Below, one piece after another: positions 39,037 to 48,205 of a stretch of 64,000 bases of DNA (the stretch's first letter is position 1; the number at the start of each line of letters is the position of its first letter). The stretch comes from Alentia gelatinosa. Taxonomy: Eukaryota; Annelida; Polychaeta; Phyllodocida; Polynoidae. Where the stretch lies: contig OX465587.1 of NCBI GenBank assembly GCA_950022655.1, positions 26,105,716-26,169,715 on the forward strand, written 5' to 3'. The notes beneath the pieces are model-generated. The model was not told where the DNA came from. It did not search any database and saw only the letters and a program-made list of their open reading frames with translations. The position numbers and the translations under genes were made by a program.

Positions 39037-39890
39037 TTAAGACTGCTGCGAGATTGTTGTAAGACTGTTACAAGAGTGTTGTAAGAGTGTTGCCAGACTG
39101 TTGTAAGATTGTTGTAAAGCTGACACATGACTATTGTAAGGCTGATTAAAGACTGTTGTAAGACTGTTGTAAAATTGTTATGAGACTTTGCAAGACTGTC
39201 ACAAACTGTTGTTAGATTGTTGCAAGACTGTTACAAACTGTTGTAGGACTGTTGCAAGACTGTTGTAAGATTGTTTTAAGACTGTTGCGAGACTTGTAAG
39301 ACTGTTTTAAGACTGCTGCAAGATTGTTGTAAGACTGTCACAAGACTGTTGTAAGAATGTTGGTAGACTCATGTAAGATTGTTGTAAAGTTGATACAAGA
39401 CTATTGTAAGGCTGATACAAGACTGTTGTAAGACTGATACAAGACTGTTGTAAGATTGTTATAAGTTTGATACAAGGCTGTTGTCAGCCTAGCTGTTCTA
39501 AGACTGTTGCAAGGCTTATATGAGAATTGTTTCCTATCAGCCTTACAACTATCTTACAACAGTCGTATACCAGTCTTACGACAGCCTTGTATTAGTCTTA
39601 CAACATTCTTGCAACAGTCTTGCAACTGTCCTGCAACAGTCTTGTATCAGCCTTAGAACAGTCTTACAACAATCTTGCAACAGTCTTACAACAATCTTAT
39701 AACAGTCTTACAAATCTTATAACAGCCTAACAAGTCTTGTAACAGTCTTACAACAGTCTTGCAACAGTCATACAACAGTCCTGCAACAGTCTTGCAGCTG
39801 TCTTGTATTGGCCTTACAACAGTCTTACAATAGTCTTGCAACAGTCTTACAAGTCTTGTATCAGTCTTACAACAGTCTTGAATCAGCCTC
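39037..39890. repeat. Tandem 11-mer array that switches strand midway
   Basis: 39,037-39,530 consists of variants of gttgtaagact; 39,540-39,890 consists of its reverse complement, agtcttacaac. The switch is near 39,530. The two halves can form one long imperfect hairpin. Many units differ by one or two bases or in length. Confidence 0.9.
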
Positions 39891-40595
39891 TGGTCACTAA
39901 AAGCACAAGGGTTAATAACTGGTCAAACAGGTTTGCTGGCTCTGTGCCATGTAGGGAATATGTCCCATCAGTTTCTGAGTGTTAGTAGAAGAAGTCAGAG
40001 AGTAGTGTGGGGGTAGGGGTGGGAGTGGGCAGGGGGAAGGGGTTGGTTTGTAGTCACTAAAAGCACAAGGGTGAACAACTGGTCAAACAGGTTTGCTGGC
40101 TCTGTGCCATGTAGGGAATATGTCCCATCAGTTTCTGAGTGTTAGTAGAAGAAGTCAGAGAGTAGTGTGGGGGTAGGGGTGGGAGTGGGCAGGGGGAAGG
40201 GGTTGATTTGTAGTCACTAAAAGCAGAAGGGTGAACAACTGGTCAAACAGGTTTGCTGGCTCTGTGCCATGTAGGGAATATGTCCCATCAGTTTCTGAGT
40301 GTTAGTAGAAGAAGTCAGAGAGTAGTGTGGGGGTGGGAGTGGGCAGGGGGAGGGGTTTGGTCTGTAGTCACTAAAAGCAGAAGGGTGAACAACTGGTCAA
40401 ACAGGTTTGCTGGCTCTGTGCCATGTAGGGAATATGTCCCATCAGTTTCTGAGTGTTAGTAGAAGAAGTCAGAGAGTAGTGTGGGGGTGGGGGTGGGAGT
40501 GGGCAGGGGGAGGGGTTTGGTCTGTAGTCACTAAAAGCACAAGGGTGAATAACTGGTCAAACAGGTTTGCTGGCTCTGTGCCATGTAGGTAATAT
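39891..40595. repeat. 160-bp tandem repeat, five copies (last one partial)
   Basis: Copies start at 39,891, 40,051, 40,211, 40,364 and 40,524, so the periods are 160, 160, 153 and 160. Each holds 'cactaaaagca', 'caaacaggtttgctggctct', 'gaatatgtcccatcagtttc' and a G-rich segment. The 153-bp copy lost 7 bp in the G-rich part. It abuts the 11-mer array directly. Confidence 0.95.
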
Positions 40596-40994
40596 ATCTG
40601 ATTACGACACGCTCAAGTGTGCCAAATCATATGTGACACTTTGAATACAATATATTTAGGTGTGTCTCATCAGTTTTGAACTATTTTTAGGAACCAGACT
40701 GTGATACTGGACACCTGGATAATGGATAGTGAAGTGATAGATTCTTTGCAGTAAGCTGAAAGCCTGTGTGAGTATTCTAACTTCTAGATGACATATATGA
40801 GCGCGATTTCCCACGCTCAATTATCACAAACAGGCATTTATACTTGGCCTCTAGTGGTATTCACTGGTACTGGTACCCGGCTCCATATCTGTGCTATTGC
40901 CATGGGCACCCTGGGTGATAGGGTTAAGACCATAGAAGATGATCTCGCGTTTATAGTACTCATTCTTTGTGCCATTTACTATCAGTTCTGTCTC

Positions 40995-42631
40995 CTGTAG
41001 AACTGTTCAAGTGGTATTTAAGGCTTGGTCATGCATCTGTTTGGCATTTTCATCTTTACCATATACCAGAATGTCATCACTGATATTCTTAACATGTGGG
41101 ATATGCTGGGTCACAGAATGAATATGATCATTGAAGATTTCAGAAGCAGAGGAAATTCCAAAAAATAATCTTTTGTACTGAAACAGACCTTAATGTGCAG
41201 AAAAGGTTGTTATATATATCTTGGTGGTGGTAGCCAGGCCGGAGGTCAATCTTTGAAAAACTGGAAGCACCACTGAGGTCACTTATTAACTCAATTGTTG
41301 TGGGTAACAAATGTCTTGGGTAATTGCTTTGTTAACTTCCTGCATATCAATACATATCCTATCCTCATCTTTGTTAGATCTTTCCTAGGAACAACAACAA
41401 TAGGGTTTAGCCAAGGAGTAGGTTCCCCCTGTACTCTTTCAATAATATCTTCAGAGAGTAATTTATCTAACTCTTTCCCTATTTTCCCCTCAAGTGGAAG
41501 GGTGTCCTTCTAGAATGCTGTGCCACAGTTTTTATTCTCTTATCTACGTGAAGTTTTATTTGAGCACCTGTTAACTTACCAATCCCCTTGTACAACTTGG
41601 AGAATTTGTGCTTAAGGTGGTCAGAATCATCTTTGATCGATGTTATCAAGGTTTACCTTATCCAAACCAAGTTCAAAAGCTGAATTATAACCTGGCAATG
41701 TACCAAAACTGCCAACAACTACCTGAAACACATGTTTCTGCAAGTTGGACCTGGTCACCACAGTGAGCTTACATGTAGGCTACCTAACACCTTAATATGT
41801 GTACTTCCACCACAGGGACATAACCTTTTTCAGCCTGATTTTGATAAATGTGGTTTGCCTAGCTTTACATATGTAGACTGATCAAGAATGTTGACCACAC
41901 TACCGATATCAACCACACCCTGACAGTGTATATTTTCAAGTTTTACAGAGATATGCGGCAATTAGGTGGTCATAGAGTTGAGGGAGAGACAGATGGTCAT
42001 TGCAGATATGATTGACAGTTTTTGTATGGTGGCATCATCTGTTATCTCTGTACTCTTTAATTGAGTCATCATTGAGTCAGATTGCCCAGAGCTCTCTGCG
42101 ACAGTGTTCACACTATTTCTCTGCTGCTGGCTCTGTTCCTTGCATTTTAGTCTGAAGCAGACTGACATGAAGTGTCCCTCGACTTTGCAGTTATTGCAAG
42201 TTTTCCTGTGCTGGACACACATCCCTGGATTTTTGTTTGTTTGTTTGGATAGTTCAACACCCCCCAAAAAAATGAGATGATATTTCCAACTTTTCCCACT
42301 GTACTTTGAATGTTTTTGTTGCCTGACTGCATTAACGGCCACGTCACTGTGACATTCACTCTCCATCACACTAGCATTATGATCAGCTAACTCTAGGAGC
42401 CTCCAGAATGTTTTTTTAACTTCTTGTCAGGCTCCTGGAGTGCTCACCTCTGAAGCCTGTTTGTTCTGCAGTAATTTGGCACAAGATTTCTGTATCTGCA
42501 TCAACAAAATTGCAGTTTTTGGATAGGGTTCTCAACTCAGCAACATAGTCATCCAATGGCTGGTCAGGTTTTATACCATGGTCGGTCATATAGACTGCCG
42601 TCGACACAGCCCTTAAAGTACACAAAAGATT
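40995..42631 (-). pseudogene. Decayed Ty3/gypsy retrotransposon fragment (gag to RT)
   Basis: In minus-strand order: a gag piece with a DQPLDDYVAELRTL-type motif (42,416-42,631), a CCHC zinc knuckle (CX2CX4HX4C, about 42,157-42,198), an aspartic-protease-like DIGSVVNIL (about 41,900), and reverse transcriptase with a TPWLNPIVVVPRKD-type block (about 41,380-41,440) and a DDILVYG-type active site (about 41,065). Several stops and at least one frameshift inside RT make it non-functional. No LTRs were recognised; RNase H and integrase are absent. Confidence 0.8.
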
Positions 42632-43278
42632 CATCCGCTCTGCAACCCCATTTTGCTCAGGTTTTTTTCAGTACTGTTAATTTGTCCCTCATACCCTCCT
42701 TCTGCAGGTGTTCCTCAAACTCAGTCCTGCAATCATACCTATTTACGGCCAGCCTCTTCAGGTTCTGCATCCCAAGGTGATCATACCGCTTATGCCACTG
42801 TTCATCAGGTGATAGAGTGCCTCTGTATGAAACAGACACTGACTGCTTGGTCTTCGTACAGTTTAGGTAGTACAGCTCATGCACTACCCTCGTGCCTGTA
42901 GCCATGACCTTGCAGTCACCATACAGAAACTCACATCTGCTGTTTGTGAACACAGTACTTTTGATAGTGTCGGTTCACTTTGAAACACTACGAAAATTAA
43001 ATAAAAAATTTGGCACATATAACATATCACTTAATTTGCATTTTTTAAACCTGCCAGTTGATGGTTGCTCTTCCAGTGTGACTGTTCCACAGTTCTTAAC
43101 TGGTGTCCGCCACCCAGCGTAACATCCTTGGGTTTGTTTAGAGATACATAATACATGAACTGAGACCTTTCAGCATATATGTGACAGGTGTCACTGTAAC
43201 CACTAATCCACTTGGCAGATCTGACATTACAAGTTGACAGTGCATGGTGAATAGACCCTCTTCACACTGGCGCCATCT
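42632..43278 (-). pseudogene. Ty1/copia relic: protease, GAG-pre-integrase, deleted integrase
   Basis: Minus-strand reading shows a retropepsin-like region (about 43,080-43,230), then a GAG-pre-integrase block with WHKRYDHLGMQNLKRLA (about 42,790). This runs directly into what is normally the end of the integrase core (about 42,632-42,720, frameshifted), so most of the integrase core has been deleted. It is followed at once by Ty3 gag sequence, with no reverse transcriptase of its own. Confidence 0.75.
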
Positions 43279-43284
43279 TGTAAT

Positions 43285-45801
43285 CAGGGGTCATACAGCC
43301 ATTTCATGAAAAAAAAAAAAAGGTTTAAAGGCCCTCTTTGAAAAAATAAAGGCTCTCGGCGGAAAAATAAAGGTTATAACATTAATAAATAAGTCCATTG
43401 CAATAATATTGTGGTAAGCTGTCCAGAGGGTGTGCCTCTGACACCCCGAAGGCACCTCCGGACATCCAGAGTGGGCTCCAGAGTGTTGTGTCGGTGACGC
43501 TCTCTGAGCCAACCAGGTGGTCCCATGGTCCCGACAGTAATGTCAGAGGGTTTCCAGACAACTGACCATAACAGTCTCTGTACACCCTCTGGACATCAGT
43601 CTATCTCTAGACTAGGCTTGAAGACCTCCATAGTTCACCTTTTCTACTTTGGTAGACACATATTATACATGGTTCCCACAGTGTTCCTGATTAAAAAATC
43701 CTATTAATTTTCCATGATTTGTCCTAGTCATTTCCCAGATTTCCAGGTATCTCATGGGACCTATGATGGGAATTAAAAAAAATGCCCTCACATCATCCAT
43801 CATAGGCTTTTGTATATAACTGTCTTTATCAGGTATGATAATGGCATTTTGGTTTTTAAAAATTAGATGAATGGGCAGCATTCCGGTTACTGGCATAAAG
43901 GTTTGCAGTGCAGGCTGGGGCAGTCCTCTTGTTGGGGCCCAGGGGGTAAAGTCCCACAAGCTATAATTTGAGCTATTTCTAGTGATTTTGAAGTCATTTC
44001 TAAGTGTTCCCTTTTGATTAATTTCAATGATGGAAATGTGCACAAGTAAAAAAAATGTAGCCATCTAGACCGAGAAACAGACCCCCAAACCATTTTCTCA
44101 CCAGATCTACACTTATCTCAAGAAAGACCCTGGTGGCTGAAAAATCAGAGAAATTTGCTGAAAGACTATCCTTATTTGTATCTTTCTCTCTGAGGTCTTG
44201 GGGGGGGGGGGGGTGTTTCAGATTTAGTATGAAAATACTGACTCCTCTGATCACTTTTTCTAGTTATATATATAGTCAGATACATTAACACCTTAAGGTG
44301 GGTGCCCAATGCCTCCCATACCGGACAAAAATATGTGTTGGAAAGTCTCTGTCAGGGTTCGGCAGGAAATGAAAGGTTGCCATGATACTGACATTCTCCG
44401 ACACCACCAGCTCACTTGGGGGACTTTGTTTCTATCAGAAATAAACTGAGAAATATGATTTTCCTCAATTTTCTAAAAAAACAACCCAAAAAACTTAGTA
44501 AATTTTTGTCTTTCATCAATACTGGTAGTATTAGAAATCCAAACAAATATCAATAATCATGTATCTCAGACCCTGATTATAGGTTTAAAAGTATATGATT
44601 ATTAAAATATTTTATATCTGAATATGTTCAAAAGACCATTGGTAATGCATATCTCTATGAAATAGAGAAAATATTGTATATATATCATTATAAATGATTT
44701 AGGAAAGTGCATGTGTTTGTGAGGGGAGGGGGGTGGGGGTGCAATTTACACATAGTACAGAATGCTCCCAACATACTCTGACACAAACTGGCCTCTATGA
44801 TTTTTCAAATATGTTATATTGGGTCAGATGGGCTACACCATGGCTAAGACAATGGGTGATGTGCCATAGCCATGTCAGAGTGTGTCAAAAATGTCGGAGT
44901 GCGTCAGAAGGTTGTGTCAAGATGGGGTGTCCCCTGCTATGACAAAAACTCAAAATTTTCCATTTTGTGTCAGAAGGCTTGTCACATTGTTTGTTTGGTT
45001 TGATTTAACGTCCAGTCAACCATAATAGGTCCTTACCAGACTTTCTCAAGGTTCTTTTACACCACAATGGTGGCAAATGTGATCAATTCAGGTAGAAATC
45101 TCACTCCTACGCGTTTACCGAGGTGAGCGTTCTTTTACTTCCAACACCACATAGACCTAGTATGAGAAGGATTGGCCTTTGATACAGCAGTAAATTAACC
45201 ACTGCTTGGGATGAGACTCAAACCCACAAAGTCCTATGATCTTGGGGCTACAGGGCTACTCTAACCTCTGACCTATCTCCCCATCCCAGGCTTGTAATAA
45301 GGCTTGTTGGAGTGTATTGGGACTGCAGTGGACACCCCCCCCCCTCTTTAATGTTTTCAATTCCAAGACATGATAACGATTCACAGTTAAAGAGACAAAA
45401 TTCCTACTGTTGTAAAAAAAAATGTGAAGAAATATTATTAAATACTACAGGTTGTGAAAATTCCAGGCTATATCTATAGAATTTTAAAATTCCATACTTC
45501 ATGATTTTTCCAGGTTCATCCCATTTTCAAGGATTTCAAGGTGCTGTCGGAACCCTGTTATAAGATATGAATACATGGATAACCTTGGAGCAAACAGAAT
45601 TTGGCTTCTCTTTCCTTTCCGTTTTCATTTCATGAAGGATGCAAGCAAAAAATACTGTTTTCATAATAGAATAGTTCCATTTATAAAAAATAAACGTTCA
45701 GACCTGAAAATAAAGGCATTTAAAGGCTCAAAATTGGAAATAAAGGCTTTAAAGGCTCAATTCTTAAAATAAAGGTTTTAAAGGCTCCTGTATGACCCCT
45801 G
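43285..45801. mobile_element. 2.5-kb non-autonomous hAT-like DNA element inserted in the copia relic
   Basis: It begins caggggtcatacag and ends with the exact 14-bp complement ctgtatgacccctg. The flanks are TGTAAT at 43,279-43,284 and TGTAAT at 45,802-45,807, a 6-bp target duplication. Sub-terminal 'ataaaggctttaaaggctc' repeats occur at both ends. CAGGG ends suggest hAT, though hAT normally gives 8 bp. No transposase frame was found. A reversed SINE sits inside at about 44,995-45,300. Confidence 0.8.
44995..45300 (-). mobile_element. SINE, reverse orientation
   Basis: The reverse complement of 45,060-45,300 carries the tRNA-like 'gccccaagatcataggacttt', 'gggtttgagtc', 'agcagtggttaatttactgc' and 'aaaggccaat' of the SINE at 4,294. 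The adjoining 'tttgatttaacgtccagtc' is a dispersed motif I associate with bivalve genomes. Confidence 0.65.
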
Positions 45802-45807
45802 TGTAAT

Positions 45808-46010
45808 GGCCGTCAACTAGGTCACAACAGAATGGGGCGATAGGCTCTGGCATGTAACAACCACACTGCAGTAAGTCAACCCAACAGTCACTTTCAGAAT
45901 CACTACTTTCCTTCTTACTTTTGGTACTGTGTGCCTTGTGTGATCCCTTTGACTTTCCCTTGTGCTTTTGTTCAGCCTTATTCTTCAATTCAAGGCAGTC
46001 ACGTTTGATG
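45808..46010 (-). pseudogene. Ty1/copia gag C-terminal piece
   Basis: Minus-strand frame with the end of a CCHC knuckle (IKRDC) followed by a Lys/Ser-rich stretch (KNKAEQKHKGKSKGSHK and SKKESSDSESDCW). It is the missing upstream part of the copia relic at 42,632-43,278, separated from it by the hAT-like insertion. The 5' side is lost next to a palindromic MITE at about 46,165. Confidence 0.7.
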
Positions 46011-46164
46011 CTTACTATATATACCCATACCGTATATTGTAAATACGCACCGTTTTGCCATATAACGTAAAAGGTACTGTACAGACCACTGGTCCGTTAT
46101 AGGAAAATATGGACTACCTTCCCATATACGTTTATTAAAATATTGGTTGTTAAGCCAAAAGAAA

Positions 46165-46280
46165 TTAATGATTTACGGTTCGTACGGAACTTGGCGTAAA
46201 CGCCTCATTCTGTAAAAAAACATAAATTACCATCTCGTTAATGTGTCTTGTACAGCATGGTCAGGACGTTCTATATAAGT
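46165..46280. mobile_element. Palindromic MITE, partial copy
   Basis: 'cgtacggaact.ggcgtaaacgcctcatt' and 'gtacagcatggtcaggacgtt' match the reverse complement of the intact palindromic element at 63,631-63,780. The other arm is diverged. Confidence 0.6.
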
Positions 46281-47110
46281 CACTAAAATTCCAGAATGTT
46301 TTACTACATGAACTCACAGATTGTTCATGTTTCCACACCATGCATTACAGGGCCCATGACCTATTGATATATTAGGCTATAATTGACAAGACAAGTCACC
46401 AGAGGGTGGGTGTGCTTATCCGTTGGAGCAGGGCGATGCAACTGCCAGAAGTCATTTTATTTCTCTAAGTGTTGTAGAACACATATCTAACTTAATAATT
46501 GGAGATCATAATGCTAGTTTTGGTCTAGAAATCAATATTATAATGTCATAAAGGAATACCTAGAAATTCTAAAAAGGTGTTGAAACAACGAGACTTAGGC
46601 TACTCCAAAAAAAAGTAGTTTTTCATCACCACGCGCATCAGAAAAAACGATTTTAGAAGATTTTCTTTTTTTTTTAAATAGATGAACCTTGATAAAAATT
46701 AAGAAAGGTATGTGTATTTAGTATCAAATTAAAGCTCCTGATGTCAAGGATGCATTAAATGTATAGCCAATAAAAATCTGGAAATCCCGCGTATGGCCTG
46801 GATCGGAGGGTGTCCGCTTATGCGGGGTTTTACTGTATGTCTGAAGCCCATTTTATGACACTTCAAAAGCCATCTATGATATAGCAAAAAAAAAAGCAAA
46901 AAAAAGCGCACTCGTTATATTTTTCATGGCTTGGTGATGAGAAACAAGTTTTTTTTTAGTGGCCTTATCTCTTCGAGTGAAACAGCCCCCTGGATATACC
47001 GAGTACCTTTGTTTTGGGGAGTGGTGGGGGAAGGGCACTCCATAGGTGAATGGAACTTAACTGAAGGTGCTACATGTGTATATTCTTAGAGTAGGTCATC
47101 AATTGGTTCC

Positions 47111-48205
47111 TTAACACATTCCTTTGCACATAAATAATCCTCCAAACTCCAAAGCAGAAATATTGATAGTCTGAGAGTCCACCAGTGTGTTCCTAAATAA
47201 ACCCCTCTCAAACACATTTATCTCTGCGGTGGCCTTAAAGCTCTCTGAACAGACCTTCCTAAACCCATTCTGCATGGGGCCATAGAGACAGGAAAATGTA
47301 GACCGATTGGCTGCAATACAGAATTCCAATTTATAAGTAAAAGTTTCGATCGTCACTTGAATTGACCCGGAGCATGCTTCTAAACTATACACCATGTATG
47401 AGTTGTCCGGCCTGAAACTGATATCAATGTTCTTCTTCGGGTTCTTGTATCCACCAAGATGTCCCTGTAGGGTAATTGGTCCGAAGCTGACGGGACCGAA
47501 GGCTATGGCGTAGGACACATTATCTGTTCGCACTCCCTGAGTCCAGATCCAGGCTTCTGGGAAGGAATCCCCCCAGTTCTTCTCCATGTGAGCTAACCCG
47601 GACGTACCGGAGATAACGTCACCAGTGTCCAGGTGGGTCCACGAGTAAGAGGCGACTGGTGAGCGGACGCTGTAGACAAACCAGAAGAGAGGAGTAAAGG
47701 GAAGCCGTCTCAGCCACCCTTGTGGTCCTACGTGGTCCGGGTCCCAAGGGACGCTCCCTGTGACGTGCGCCTCGAAACGCACGCCATCTGCGGTGACGTT
47801 TACCAACGTCACTTCCGGTGTTACTTCTATGTAACCATAGCGACCAACGTCCCACCGGAAGTGGGGAGGACCAGCCACCGTGGGATCTCGCGAGACTTGG
47901 CGGCCGTCGCCGACGGTGAGGTTGAGAAGTGAGGGCGGCGGGAAGGCGTTGTATGACTGCAGACCGGGAGTGGAGTGGTCATCGTATAGGAGTCCCGTGA
48001 AGACCAGTTTAGACGCCTTCGCTTCGTCATCAGGGAGGACCTTACCAAACAGAACGCCAAATGTCCTGTTTTTATCTGAGTCTGTAAACCGCATGTACCA
48101 CCCCTCGAAGAAAGGACCACCCTGCGGAAACACGTGGGGATCGTAGAGACTGCTTGCACACAGGGCGATCGAGTTCAGCATCAGGAAATTGGTGTAGATA
48201 TCCAT
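47111..48205 (-). CDS. Tocopherol-cyclase-family protein, probably secreted, intronless
   Basis: A single 364-codon ORF, ATG at 48,205 and TAA at 47,111. Family marks seen: PFFEGWYMRF (residues 31-40) and SYSWTHLDTGDV followed by HMEKNWGDSFPEAWIWTQG (206-224), the tocopherol cyclase / carotenoid hydratase-like signature. The plant and cyanobacterial members close the chromanol ring of vitamin E; most bacterial and animal members are uncharacterised, and animals are not known to make tocopherol. The N terminus is moderately hydrophobic (NFLMLNSIALCASS), consistent with a signal peptide. There are six N-X-S/T sites (46, 95, 136, 229, 300, 348) and several C-terminal cysteines, which fits the secretory pathway. 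The ORF is visibly more GC-rich than its surroundings and lacks introns, unlike the other three genes here. A non-coding 5' exon cannot be excluded. The substrate is unknown. Confidence 0.85.
   Translation of the reverse strand: MDIYTNFLMLNSIALCASSLYDPHVFPQGGPFFEGWYMRFTDSDKNRTFGVLFGKVLPDDEAKASKLVFTGLLYDDHSTPGLQSYNAFPPPSLLNLTVGDGRQVSRDPTVAGPPHFRWDVGRYGYIEVTPEVTLVNVTADGVRFEAHVTGSVPWDPDHVGPQGWLRRLPFTPLFWFVYSVRSPVASYSWTHLDTGDVISGTSGLAHMEKNWGDSFPEAWIWTQGVRTDNVSYAIAFGPVSFGPITLQGHLGGYKNPKKNIDISFRPDNSYMVYSLEACSGSIQVTIETFTYKLEFCIAANRSTFSCLYGPMQNGFRKVCSESFKATAEINVFERGLFRNTLVDSQTINISALEFGGLFMCKGMC

Noticed and set aside
39520..40592. Open frames of 60-68 residues with repeated peptides
   Set aside because: Read-through of the 11-mer and 160-bp tandem repeats.
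43525..45770. Open frames of 60-133 residues inside the hAT-like element
   Set aside because: No transposase motifs seen, and they overlap on both strands. The element appears non-autonomous.
47827..48159. 110-, 88-, 78- and 70-residue frames overlapping the tocopherol-cyclase-like ORF
   Set aside because: Shadow frames of a GC-rich coding region; only the 364-residue frame has family motifs.
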